DNA of 64,000 nucleotides from Chelativorans sp. AA-79 (GTDB lineage Bacteria > Pseudomonadota > Alphaproteobacteria > Rhizobiales > Rhizobiaceae): assembly GCF_029457495.1 (NCBI RefSeq), contig NZ_CP120361.1, positions 186,001 through 250,000 of the forward strand. Direction: 5' to 3'. Positions 37,512 to 46,429 of the stretch are shown here, piece after piece. Within the stretch, counting starts at the first letter, position 1. Each line of letters starts with the position of its first letter. A program made the translations under genes and the position numbers. The notes under the pieces were generated by a model. It ran no database searches. It saw nothing but the letters and a program-made list of their open reading frames with translations, and was not told the DNA's origin.

Positions 37512-38330
37512 TCACCAGGGCTTGCCGCGCAGGGCCAATATGGCCGCCGCGGTTTCCTCGATGGAGCGGCGCGTGACATCGATCACGGGCCAATTGTATC
37601 GTGCGCAAAGCTGGCGTGCATAGGCGAGTTCCCGGGCAATGGCCACACGATCGACATAAGCATCGAAGTCCACGCTGATCGTGCCGAGAAGCCGGTTCTG
37701 CCGAACCTGGGAAATGCGCTCGGCGGAAGCGATAAGGCCAACGACCAACGGATGCGTTGCCTTCAACATCGGCTCCGGCAACGGCACGTCGAGAACGATG
37801 GGCACATTCGCAGTCTTGATGCCACGATTTGCCAGATAGATGCTGGTCGGCGTCTTCGATGTGCGGGATACGCCGACAAGGATGATGTCGGCCTCATCCA
37901 CATCCTGCGGAAGTTGGCCGTCATCGTGTTCCATGGTGAAATTCAACGCATCGATGCGGCGAAAATATTCGGCATCCAAGACGTGCTGGGCGCCAACCCG
38001 GCGACCTGCGGGTGTGCCCAGATAGGACTGGAACACCGTGAGGACAGGCTCTAGGACGGAGACGCTTGGCAAACCCATGGATTGGCAGCGCTCGTCCACT
38101 TCGCGAGCAAGCTTTTGATCAACAATCGTGTAAAGCACGATCCCCGGTTCTTCATCGATTTCGGCGAAGACCTTGTCGAGCTGCTTTTCCGTGCGCACCA
38201 ACGGGTAAATGTGCTCGATGGCACGCGCATTCTTGTATTGCGCGGCAGCCGCTCTTCCGGCCGCGAGCAACGTTTCGCCCGTGGCATCTGAAATCAGGTG
38301 GAGATGAAAGAAGCTCTGGGGCTTTTGCAC
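37512..38330 (-). CDS. ppsR: Kinase/pyrophosphorylase of the PPSR (DUF299) family
   Basis: Members regulate PEP synthase or pyruvate phosphate dikinase by ADP-dependent phosphorylation and Pi-dependent dephosphorylation. The 272-aa sequence has [14 protein letters not shown] near the start, [12 protein letters not shown] (P-loop-like) and LDVPLPEP. The GTG at 38330 gives the normal length; other frames open back to 38777 across the origin region and are not credible. This gene and hemE flank oriC in Caulobacter and Rickettsia, which supports the oriC call. Confidence 0.88.
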   Translation of the reverse strand: MQKPQSFFHLHLISDATGETLLAAGRAAAAQYKNARAIEHIYPLVRTEKQLDKVFAEIDEEPGIVLYTIVDQKLAREVDERCQSMGLPSVSVLEPVLTVFQSYLGTPAGRRVGAQHVLDAEYFRRIDALNFTMEHDDGQLPQDVDEADIILVGVSRTSKTPTSIYLANRGIKTANVPIVLDVPLPEPMLKATHPLVVGLIASAERISQVRQNRLLGTISVDFDAYVDRVAIARELAYARQLCARYNWPVIDVTRRSIEETAAAILALRGKPW

Positions 38331-38722
38331 AGGTTCCGATTCCACTCTGTGGAGAGATGTTGATAGCGCGGCGAAACACGCTTGGCGAATTTTCGGCTCT
38401 GGAAAAACCGGGTCGTGATCCACACCCATCGGGAATGGCGCAATGCATCGCGGGGTGTGCAGAACTATGTTGATGATGGACCATGTCCACATGTCGATGC
38501 CGGGATCTGCTTCTCTCTGCATGAGAAAAGGTATTGAAAATGCGGGATTTTTTTGACCTCTGTCGCAATTTTCCACATTGTACGGATATAAGGCGCGGCA
38601 ATTTGCTCGGGCGCCGGGAATGCCTTCCGGTGGACAGGATTTAATCCACGTTCCAAACAGAGTCATAGAATCAGAAACCTTTTTTATAGAATCTTTATTT
38701 TTTGAATCCGGAGACCTGAAAC
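38323..38722. other. oriC: Putative chromosomal replication origin (oriC) between ppsR and hemE
   Basis: The gap has seven DnaA-box-like 9-mers. Two match TTWTNCACA fully: TTTTGCACA at 38323 and TTTTCCACA at 38569. TGATCCACA (38416) differs from TTATCCACA at one base, TTCTGCACA (minus, 38456) is also close, and three weaker ones lie at 38348 (minus), 38483 and 38642. An AT-rich tract (38679-38703) and five GANTC sites (38338, 38660, 38668, 38689, 38704) are present, four of them within 49 bases. The flanking genes match the known alphaproteobacterial origin context. The limits and use are inferred. Confidence 0.7.
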
Positions 38723-39763
38723 GTGGCGGAACGGAAGCTTTTGGAAGTGCTGAAGGGGCGGACAGCCTTTCCGCCACCCGTCTGGCTGATGCGCCAAGCG
38801 GGACGGTATTTGCCCGAATATCGGGAAGCGCGCCGGAAAGCCGGAAGTTTCCTGGATCTTTGCTACAATCCAGATTTCGCGGTCGAGGTGACGCTGCAGC
38901 CGATCCGTCGCTTCGGTTTTGATGCCGCCATTCTTTTTTCCGACATCCTCGTCGTGCCCCATGCGCTGGGCCGCGACTTGCGCTTCGAGGAAGGGCTCGG
39001 ACCGCTTATGACGCCAATCGGGGCGGAGGAAGCCGTGGCTCTGAGCATGGATGGTTTTCACGAACATCTGAAGCCGGTATACGAGACCGTGCGGCGGCTA
39101 CGGCAGGAATTGCCGGAAGAAGCCGCGTTGATCGGCTTCTGTGGCGCTCCCTGGACAGTTGCCACCTACATGATCGCCGGGCGCGGAACCGCGGACCAGG
39201 CGCCCGCGCGTCTGTTCAGCTACAGGCATCCCGAAGCGCTTTCCCGTCTCCTCGATGACATTGCCGCAGCTTCTGCGGATTATCTCATCCGGCAGATCGA
39301 CGAAGGAGCTGATGCGGTGCAGATCTTTGATTCCTGGGCCGGCGTGTTGGATGAGAAGAGCTTCGATCGCTGGTGCATACGGCCCGTAGCGGAAATCGTG
39401 CGGCGAGTACGGCAGAAGCATCCCACCACTCCCATCATCGGGTTTCCGAAGGGAGCGGGATGGCTCTATCGCCGCTATCGCCGCGAAACCGGTGTGAAGG
39501 GGCTCGGGCTCGATTGGACGGTGCCGCTCGATGAAGCGGGCCGGCTGCAAATGGAAGGTGCCGTGCAGGGCAATTTGGACCCCATGCGGCTCGTCGCCGG
39601 CGGCAAAGCTCTCTCGGAGGGCGTCAAGTCGATCATGTCGGCACTGAGCGGCGGCCCGTTCATTTTCAATCTCGGCCACGGCATCACACCTGAGACACCC
39701 GTTGAGCATGTACAGGCGATGATCAACCAGGTGCGGGAGGAACAATCATGGCAACCGACGTAA
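38723..39763 (+). CDS. hemE: Uroporphyrinogen decarboxylase
   Basis: Decarboxylates uroporphyrinogen III to coproporphyrinogen III in heme synthesis. The 346-aa sequence has the family signature [16 protein letters not shown], and the second motif [13 protein letters not shown]. The GTG at 38723 is the start, following ggag. In Caulobacter the hemE promoter overlaps the origin, and here too hemE is immediately next to the AT-rich tract. The stop overlaps the start of hemJ by 16 bases. Confidence 0.95.
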   Translation: MAERKLLEVLKGRTAFPPPVWLMRQAGRYLPEYREARRKAGSFLDLCYNPDFAVEVTLQPIRRFGFDAAILFSDILVVPHALGRDLRFEEGLGPLMTPIGAEEAVALSMDGFHEHLKPVYETVRRLRQELPEEAALIGFCGAPWTVATYMIAGRGTADQAPARLFSYRHPEALSRLLDDIAAASADYLIRQIDEGADAVQIFDSWAGVLDEKSFDRWCIRPVAEIVRRVRQKHPTTPIIGFPKGAGWLYRRYRRETGVKGLGLDWTVPLDEAGRLQMEGAVQGNLDPMRLVAGGKALSEGVKSIMSALSGGPFIFNLGHGITPETPVEHVQAMINQVREEQSWQPT

Positions 39764-40284
39764 GCGTCAGCGGCGGGAAAGCCGCTGCACGGAGAGCAGC
39801 CGTGTCCCTTGCGATCTTCCTCCTCCTGACGGTTCTCCTTTTCGCAGCAGCGCCCGACGGCCTTTATCTCTGGATCAAAGCCTTTCACGTGGTTGCAGTG
39901 ATCTCCTGGATGGCAGGGATGCTCTATCTGCCACGTCTTTTCGTCTATCATTCTCAGGTCGAAGCAGGTTCGGCCCAGAGCGAGACGTTCAAGTTGATGG
40001 AAGCGCGGCTTCTGCGTTTCATCATCAATCCCGCCATGATAGCAACCTGGGTGTTCGGCCTTTGGCTTGCCTGGAAAGGATTCGACTTCTCGGGCGGGTG
40101 GCTGCACGCCAAGATCGGTCTCGTGGTTCTTCTCTCCGCTCTTCACGGTTATCTGGCGAAATCTCAGCGGATGTTCGAGAAGGATCAGAACAAAAAATTG
40201 GCACGGCACTGGCGAATCCTCAACGAAGTGCCTACCTTTCTCATGATCGTCATCGTTATCCTGGTGATTGTGAAACCCTTTTGA
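39748..40284 (+). CDS. hemJ: Protoporphyrinogen oxidase HemJ
   Basis: Membrane enzyme that oxidises protoporphyrinogen IX, used in place of HemG/HemY in many Alphaproteobacteria. The 178-aa sequence has four or five membrane helices and the motif [25 protein letters not shown] with the conserved His residues. It is translationally coupled to hemE, so two heme genes form one operon. Confidence 0.92.
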   Translation: MATDVSVSGGKAAARRAAVSLAIFLLLTVLLFAAAPDGLYLWIKAFHVVAVISWMAGMLYLPRLFVYHSQVEAGSAQSETFKLMEARLLRFIINPAMIATWVFGLWLAWKGFDFSGGWLHAKIGLVVLLSALHGYLAKSQRMFEKDQNKKLARHWRILNEVPTFLMIVIVILVIVKPF

Positions 40285-40349
40285 ACGCCCGTTGTTTAGC
40301 TCAAGTGAGCCGGGGCGCCCGAGCGGTTATTTCCATTTGGGCTGTTGAG

Positions 40350-40370
40350 GGAGTGAGAGAAAATCACTCC
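40350..40370 (+). promoter_or_regulatory. Hairpin in the rho leader
   Basis: Perfect stem ggagtga/tcactcc (40350-40356, 40364-40370) with loop gagaaaa, followed by ttgctctttt. It lies between hemJ and rho in a 230-bp leader. Rho genes are often autoregulated by leader termination, so this may be an attenuator or a hemJ terminator. Confidence 0.4.
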
Positions 40371-40514
40371 TTGCTCTTTTCCGGACGGGACGATAAAAGG
40401 GTCTTCCTTCCCTTCATGTCTGGTGCCGTTCCGTCTGAAGTTTCGGACGCTGCAGGCCCGCAAGAGCGCCCAGCCATCTCCGGTATCCCTATGCTACATT
40501 TAGAGTCCGCCCTT

Positions 40515-41780
40515 ATGCAGGAAATGAAACTCCAAGAGCTGAAGAGCAAATCGCCAACCGACCTTATTGCATTTGCAGAGTCGCTCGAGGTCGAGAACGC
40601 GAGCATCATGCGTAAACAGGAGCTGATGTTCGCAATCCTGAAGAAACTCTCGATGCAGGACATCGAGATCATCGGCGACGGTGTCGTGGAGGTCCTCCAG
40701 GATGGGTTCGGCTTCCTGCGATCCGCCACTGCCAACTATCTTCCTGGTCCGGACGATATCTACATTTCGCCTTCGCAGATCCGGCGTTTTTCACTCAAGA
40801 CCGGCGATACGGTCGAAGGGCCCATTCGGAGTCCCAAGGAGGGTGAGCGCTACTTTGCCCTGCTCAAGGTCAATACGATCAATTTCGAGGATCCCGAGAA
40901 GATCCGGCACAAGATCCACTTCGACAATCTGACACCGCTTTATCCTGACGAGCGGCTAAGAATGGAGATCGAGAATCCGACGACAAAGGATCTTTCACCG
41001 CGGGTGATCGACCTTGTCGCGCCGCTGGGCAAAGGCCAGCGAGGACTGATCGTGGCGCCTCCCCGTACGGGTAAAACGGTTCTGCTTCAGAACATCGCTC
41101 ACTCGATCACGACCAATCATCCGGAGTGCTACCTCATCGTCCTTCTGATCGATGAGAGACCGGAAGAGGTTACGGATATGCAGCGCTCGGTGAAAGGTGA
41201 GGTTATCTCCTCGACCTTTGACGAACCGGCCTCGCGCCATGTCCAAGTTGCCGAGATGGTAATCGAGAAAGCAAAGCGTCTGGTAGAGCATGGGCGAGAT
41301 GTCGTCATTCTTCTCGATTCGGTCACCCGCCTCGGCCGCGCCTACAACACTGTCGTGCCATCTTCGGGCAAAGTCCTGACCGGTGGTGTGGACGCCAACG
41401 CCTTGCAGAGACCGAAGCGCTTCTTCGGCGCAGCCCGCAATATCGAGGAAGGCGGCTCACTCACCATCATCGCCACGGCGCTTATCGACACGGGCAGCCG
41501 CATGGACGAGGTTATTTTCGAAGAGTTCAAAGGAACGGGCAATTCCGAGATCGTGCTTGACCGCAAGGTGGCCGACAAGCGGATCTACCCCGCAATGGAC
41601 ATTCTCAAATCCGGAACCCGCAAAGAGGACCTCCTGGTGCCTCGTCAGGATCTTCAGAAGATTTTCGTGTTGCGGCGAATCCTTGCACCCATGGGGACGA
41701 CAGACGCCATTGAGTTCCTCATCGATAAGCTCAAACAGACCAAGGGTAACGCCGAGTTCTTTGATTCCATGAATACTTGA
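40515..41780 (+). CDS. rho: Transcription termination factor Rho
   Basis: Hexameric RNA helicase that ends transcription. The 421-aa protein has the N-terminal RNA-binding domain ([21 protein letters not shown]), Walker [12 protein letters not shown], Walker [11 protein letters not shown] and the R-loop [11 protein letters not shown]. The ATG at 40515 fits other rhizobial Rho proteins; ATGs at 40491 and 40524 are possible. The stop is six bases before an IS630-type element. Confidence 0.96.
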   Translation: MQEMKLQELKSKSPTDLIAFAESLEVENASIMRKQELMFAILKKLSMQDIEIIGDGVVEVLQDGFGFLRSATANYLPGPDDIYISPSQIRRFSLKTGDTVEGPIRSPKEGERYFALLKVNTINFEDPEKIRHKIHFDNLTPLYPDERLRMEIENPTTKDLSPRVIDLVAPLGKGQRGLIVAPPRTGKTVLLQNIAHSITTNHPECYLIVLLIDERPEEVTDMQRSVKGEVISSTFDEPASRHVQVAEMVIEKAKRLVEHGRDVVILLDSVTRLGRAYNTVVPSSGKVLTGGVDANALQRPKRFFGAARNIEEGGSLTIIATALIDTGSRMDEVIFEEFKGTGNSEIVLDRKVADKRIYPAMDILKSGTRKEDLLVPRQDLQKIFVLRRILAPMGTTDAIEFLIDKLKQTKGNAEFFDSMNT

Positions 41781-41786
41781 GGACGC

Positions 41787-42836
41787 TAGAGCCTTTCAGG
41801 TTTTGACGGAAGCGTATCCTGCATTGACGAAGTAGTTGCTGCATTCACTGGGCTGGATTAAGGAGACGAGGCCGCCGATGTGCCGCCATGTCTCCTCGAT
41901 GGTCCGCTTCTGAGCCGCGCGCATCCAATGCTTGATCTTGGCGAAGGCCTGCTCGATCGGATTGAGGTCGGGCGAGTATGGGGGCAGATACCAGAGCCTT
42001 GCGCCGGCGGCTTTGATCATCTGCCGGACGGCGGCCGACTTGTGTGAGCCGAGATTGTCCATGACGACGATGTCGCCCGGTTCAAGCACCGGCACGAGCT
42101 GCTGCTCGACATAGGCGCGGAAGCACTGGCCGTTGATCGGTCCATCGAAGACGCAAGGCGCCGTCAGCCGGTCATGGCGCAAAGCGCCGAGGAAGGTCAG
42201 CGTGCGCCAGTGGCCGTGCGGGGCAAAGCCGCGCAGGCGCTTGCCGCGTGGTCCCCAGCCCCGCAGCGGCGCCATGTTGGTCTTGATCCAGGTCTCGTCG
42301 ATGAACACCAGCCGTGTCGGATCGAGACCGGACTGCCAAGAACGCCAGCGTTGCCGCCGGCGGGCGATGTCGGCACGAGCCTGCTCAAGGGCGAACAGCG
42401 TTTTTTGAACCGAAGCCCCTCGCGGCGCAGGAACCGCCACACCGTATCGTGCGACACCTTCACGCCGCGCGCCGCCAGCTCTTCCTTCAGCTTGTGCAGC
42501 GACAGATGCGGCGTCTGGCTGATCCGCTCGGCGATGAAGGCACGGTGCGGCTCCAGCACGCGCTTGCGGTGCCCGCCCATCTTGCCCGGCGCCACAGACC
42601 CGCTCGCACGGTAGCGCTGAGACCACTTCACCGCCGACGAGACGGCAACGCCGAAACGAGCCGCCACCGACCGGCAGCTCTCGCCGGCCTCGACCGCCCC
42701 AACAACACGTTCACGCAGATCATTCGAAAGAGGTCGCGTCATCCCATGCTGGCCTCCACTCCAGCCAGCATCTTGAATCACAAAACCTCCGAAATCGGAA
42801 TCCCCCTTCGATTCAGACACAACCGGAACCGCTCTA
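41787..42836 (-). mobile_element. IS630-family insertion sequence (about 1.05 kb with TA target)
   Basis: A TA dinucleotide at each end (41787-41788 and 42835-42836) fits the TA target duplication of IS630/Tc1-mariner elements. Imperfect terminal repeats read tagagcctttcaggttttg at the left and tagagcggttccggttgtg (complement strand) at the right, 15 of 19 positions equal. The transposase gene fills the element on the minus strand. It is inserted between rho and a DUF255 gene in an otherwise conserved near-origin block. Full-length, so potentially active. Confidence 0.85.
41796..42742 (-). CDS. IS630-family transposase, two frames joined by a -1 frameshift
   Basis: Frame one starts at the ATG 42742 ([17 protein letters not shown]) with a helix-turn-helix domain. 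Frame two ends at 41796 and carries the DDE motif: Asp in VFIDETW, Asp in VVMDNLGSH and Glu in [11 protein letters not shown]. The frames meet at a run of six A on the coding strand (T at 42401-42406): read as AAA-AAA, a -1 slip continues as KKTLFALEQ. Programmed slippage is usual in IS630 elements; the join would give about 315 aa. A sequencing error or decay at the A-run is the alternative. Confidence 0.82.
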
Positions 42837-42867
42837 GGCAGTCGCGAAACATTTGGGCACTAGCCTG

Positions 42868-44904
42868 TCATTGCTTCCGATCTCTGGACCTTGGCGTTAC
42901 CTTCAAAGCTGTCGCGAGCGCGGCAGGATCATGGATCGGGGGAAGGCAACTTTGCCCGATGCAGAGCCAGGCGGCACGAGCTGACCGGTCGATCTGGATT
43001 TCGGAGTGCCGTTCTGCCGCGGTTCCTCCTGCAGTGACGACAATGTCGACCCGCCGCGGGTCCGGCATCCGGTTCGCAACCGGAACAAAGTCAGTCCCGG
43101 TTGGATCACTCATCAGCAATTTCCTGGGGCGCTGGACCAACGCAGCTGCATGGACGATTCCCGCCTGACCATAGGGTTGGTTGCGAACTCGGCCCAAAGC
43201 GGCTTCAGCCATCTTCACCGCTCTTTCATACAGGCCGTGATCACCGGAGAGCGTGGAAAGCTGTGCAAGCGCGGTGATCACCTGCGCCGTGGCCGAGGGT
43301 ACCGCTTCGTCCACGTCTCCGCGGATACGCATGGGTGTATCAGCGCTGTCGGCGGCGGTGAGATAATAGCCGCTCCCCGTCTCGTCGAGGTACCAGCGGT
43401 CGAGCATCTGTGCCCAGGCTTCTGCTTGTCGGACGAGAATGTCGTCCTGTACTGCACCATGAACAGCGATGGCTGCTTGGATCATGCTTGCATAATCGCT
43501 CGCCATAGCCGGGAAGAGGCGTTTTGCGCCGCGGATGCTGTGGGGCAAACGCCCGTCCTCCATCGATTCGCATACGAAATGAAATGCGGAGGAGGCCGCG
43601 TCGACCCAATCCGGTTTTTGGAGTTGACGGCCTGCGGTCGCCAACGCCGCTATTGCGAGGCCATTCCAATCTACGAGGACTTTGTCGTCACGGGCGGGAC
43701 GCACGCGCGCTTCGCGGGCGATAAGCAGTTGATCCAGCAGCCCCCGTACGTCTCGCTCCTCAGCATCGCTCAATGCTGCGGGATGATGCAGACGGTGGAG
43801 GATGGGGTTTCCTTCCCATCCGCTCGGGTTCGCAAGGCCATAATATGCGAGCAATTTTTCCGAATCCGCTCCCAGGACCTTCTCTATTTCGTCGTGGGTC
43901 CAAAGGTAGAACTTACCCTCTTCACCCTCTGAATCTGCATCGAGGCTGGATGCGAACCCGGCGCTCTGCATACGCATTTCACGAAGAAGCCACTCAGCCG
44001 TCTCATCGATTCGGATCCGGAACAGCTCCTCACCGGTTTCCGCATAGGCGAAAGAGCAGAGTTGGATGAGCTGAGCGTTGTCATAAAGCATCTTTTCAAA
44101 ATGCGGCACCAGCCACTGCTCGTCCGTCGAGTATCGCGCGAGACCGCCGCCGACATGATCGTAGATGCCGCCCGAGAGCATCTGACGAAGCGTCAGGAGA
44201 ACCGCATTGCGATGATCCCTCTTGGCGTTTTCCAGCCAGTCGACCCAAAGCAGATTGAGGAAGGGCGCATTTGGGAATTTCGGGGCGCCGCGCAAACCTC
44301 CGAACTGCGGGTCGATCAGCGCTGCTATCTTTCCTGCAAAGTCACTCAGGGGCGGTTCGGCCGCGGGTTTGAGCGCTTCCGGCGCGAGACGCTGGTGAAC
44401 ATGGGAGGAGAGGGCTTCAGCGCTGCGCAAGATCTCTGTCTGCTTGTCCCGCCAGGCGGTATGCACCGCCTTCAAAACATCTAGGATCCCAGGCCTTCCA
44501 AAACGGGCCTCCTTCGGAAAATAGGTCCCACCCCAAAAGGGCTTCGCCTCCGGGGTTAAAAACATGGTTAATGGCCATCCGCCCTGCTCGCCCATGGCCG
44601 CAAGTGCGGCCATGTAGATCTGGTCTATGTCCGGACGTTCCTCCCGATCCACTTTGATGTTTACAAAGAGTTGGTTCATCACCTCAGCCACCCGACCGTC
44701 CTCGAAAGACTCGTGGGCCATGACGTGGCACCAATGACATGCAGCATAGCCCACCGACAGAAGGATCGGGCGGTTAAGCGACTTTGCCTCGGCCAGTGCT
44801 TCAGGTGACCATGGTCTCCAGTGCACCGGATTGTCCTTGTGCTGGAGCAGATAAGGGCTTGTTTGCTCGCCAAGCAAGTTCTTGTGAGGTAAGACCACGC
44901 GCAT
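42868..44904 (-). CDS. DUF255 thioredoxin-domain protein (YyaL / SPATA20-like)
   Basis: A 678-aa protein: an N-terminal thioredoxin-fold DUF255 domain (about residues 1-165) with CHWC in SVGYAACHWCHVMAHESF, then an (alpha/alpha)6-barrel glycosidase-like domain (with DADSEGEEGKFY and LVDWNGLAIAAL). The function is unproven; reports for relatives suggest redox or glycan roles. The ATG at 44904 has aggagag directly upstream and gives the typical N-terminus. It is divergent from mnmE, separated by 37 bp. Confidence 0.88.
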   Translation of the reverse strand: MRVVLPHKNLLGEQTSPYLLQHKDNPVHWRPWSPEALAEAKSLNRPILLSVGYAACHWCHVMAHESFEDGRVAEVMNQLFVNIKVDREERPDIDQIYMAALAAMGEQGGWPLTMFLTPEAKPFWGGTYFPKEARFGRPGILDVLKAVHTAWRDKQTEILRSAEALSSHVHQRLAPEALKPAAEPPLSDFAGKIAALIDPQFGGLRGAPKFPNAPFLNLLWVDWLENAKRDHRNAVLLTLRQMLSGGIYDHVGGGLARYSTDEQWLVPHFEKMLYDNAQLIQLCSFAYAETGEELFRIRIDETAEWLLREMRMQSAGFASSLDADSEGEEGKFYLWTHDEIEKVLGADSEKLLAYYGLANPSGWEGNPILHRLHHPAALSDAEERDVRGLLDQLLIAREARVRPARDDKVLVDWNGLAIAALATAGRQLQKPDWVDAASSAFHFVCESMEDGRLPHSIRGAKRLFPAMASDYASMIQAAIAVHGAVQDDILVRQAEAWAQMLDRWYLDETGSGYYLTAADSADTPMRIRGDVDEAVPSATAQVITALAQLSTLSGDHGLYERAVKMAEAALGRVRNQPYGQAGIVHAAALVQRPRKLLMSDPTGTDFVPVANRMPDPRRVDIVVTAGGTAAERHSEIQIDRSARAAWLCIGQSCLPPIHDPAALATALKVTPRSRDRKQ

Positions 44905-44941
44905 CTCTCCTATCCTTTCGCTAGAAGGTAGAGCGCTCGTC

Positions 44942-46270
44942 GTGCCCAATCAAATACCAGTCCGCGATACGATTTTCGCGCTATCAAGCGGTGCCCTGCC
45001 TTCGGGCGTGGCCGTGATCCGAATATCCGGTCCTGCGACCAGGAACGTGTTAGAGCGGGTGGCCGGCAGTGCTCCCAAGGCCAGGTACGCTCGATTGACC
45101 GAGATCCGCGATTCGGGCGGAGCCATCCTTGACCAGGGCTTGGTTTTATATTTCCCGGGTCCTGCCAGTTTCACCGGTGAGGATTGTGCAGAACTCCATC
45201 TGCATGGCGGGAGGGCTGTGGTGGCCGCTGTGCTGAACCTGTTGGGCAGCCTGCGGTCCCTTCGGCAAGCAGAAGCCGGAGAGTTTACAAAGCGTGCCTT
45301 TCTCAACGGGAAGGTGGATTTAACCGGCGCGGAAGCTCTCTCCGATCTCATAGGGGCCGAAACAGAGGCTCAACGCCGTTTTGCGTTGTCCAACGGCAGC
45401 GGGGCGCACCGGCGACTCTATATGGATTGGCGGCAGCGGCTTATACGCGCCAGGGCAATGATCGAGGCAGAACTCGACTTTGCCGACGAAGCCGATGTCC
45501 CAGGATCCGTTGGTGACACGGTTTGGGGTGATATCCACCTTCTCCGGGGGGAACTGGCGGAACATAAGGCGACCTACCGCACTGCAGAGATCATTCGAAA
45601 GGGCCTTGTGGTCGTCATTCTCGGCGCGCCGAACGCCGGTAAGTCAAGCCTTCTCAATGCGCTGGCCCGCCGGGAGGTAGCGATCGTGACGGAGGAGCCA
45701 GGGACCACCCGTGACATTCTAGAGGTGAGTCTCGACCTGCACGGGATGAAAGTGATTCTCGCGGACACCGCCGGCATAAGGGAGGCGAGCGGTCGAATCG
45801 AGGCGATTGGCATTGAGCGAACATTTGAGCGAGCACGAGATGCAGATCTCCTTCTGCTTCTGGAGGACATCACGTCTCCAGCCGAATTTGGCGGGATTCC
45901 GGATAAGCTCGCCCTCCGGGTAGGCAATAAAATGGATTTGGCCGGAACATGGGATGAGAAGCGCTATGACTGCGTGATATCGGCAAAGACGGGTGATGGC
46001 CTCGACGGACTTGTCGGCCTTCTCCGCAGCGTGAGCACCGGATACCATAGCCAGGCGGGCGAGACCCTGCCTTTCCGCGCTCGGCACGTCGTTCTTCTAC
46101 AGGAGGCGATCGAAGCCTTGGATGAGGCAATCGCGGGCGAAGCGGCCGGGCTTGAATTGCGTGCAGAACATCTGCGCTTGGCAGGCGATGCGCTTGGACG
46201 CATTTTCGGCGAGATCGGGACCGAGGATCTGCTGGACACGATCTTTTCAACCTTTTGCATCGGCAAATGA
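44942..46270 (+). CDS. mnmE: tRNA modification GTPase MnmE (TrmE)
   Basis: Works with MnmG to add the 5-carboxymethylaminomethyl group at U34 of certain tRNAs. The 442-aa protein has the N-terminal folate domain, the G domain with GAPNAGKSSLLNAL (P-loop) and DTAGIREASG, and ends CIGK, with the catalytic Cys. The start is the GTG at 44942. The stop codon forms part of the first parS-like site. Confidence 0.95.
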   Translation: MPNQIPVRDTIFALSSGALPSGVAVIRISGPATRNVLERVAGSAPKARYARLTEIRDSGGAILDQGLVLYFPGPASFTGEDCAELHLHGGRAVVAAVLNLLGSLRSLRQAEAGEFTKRAFLNGKVDLTGAEALSDLIGAETEAQRRFALSNGSGAHRRLYMDWRQRLIRARAMIEAELDFADEADVPGSVGDTVWGDIHLLRGELAEHKATYRTAEIIRKGLVVVILGAPNAGKSSLLNALARREVAIVTEEPGTTRDILEVSLDLHGMKVILADTAGIREASGRIEAIGIERTFERARDADLLLLLEDITSPAEFGGIPDKLALRVGNKMDLAGTWDEKRYDCVISAKTGDGLDGLVGLLRSVSTGYHSQAGETLPFRARHVVLLQEAIEALDEAIAGEAAGLELRAEHLRLAGDALGRIFGEIGTEDLLDTIFSTFCIGK

Positions 46271-46283
46271 TTCACGTGAAACA
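46268..46283. promoter_or_regulatory. parS: parS site 1
   Basis: tgattcacgtgaaaca agrees with the consensus TGTTTCACGTGAAACA at 15 of 16 positions. It overlaps the mnmE stop codon. It would be bound by the ParB encoded 3.5 kb downstream. Confidence 0.85.
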
Positions 46284-46304
46284 ACCAGGCTCGAACCAGC
46301 AGTG

Positions 46305-46320
46305 CGATTCACGTGAAACA
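46305..46320. promoter_or_regulatory. parS: parS site 2
   Basis: cgattcacgtgaaaca, 14 of 16 positions as the consensus, 37 bp from site 1, in the mnmE-mnmG gap. Confidence 0.8.
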
Positions 46321-46352
46321 TTGTCCGTGAGACAAGCCGGCCCCCTTCGGTC

Positions 46353-46368
46353 AGTTTCACGTGAAACA
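46353..46368. promoter_or_regulatory. parS: parS site 3
   Basis: agtttcacgtgaaaca, 15 of 16 positions, in the mnmE-mnmG gap, 61 bp before the mnmG start. Confidence 0.85.
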
Positions 46369-46429
46369 AGCGAAAGACTTGACTGGCTAACGCGATATAA
46401 GCATCAGAAGCCAGCTGCGAGGATCTGCA

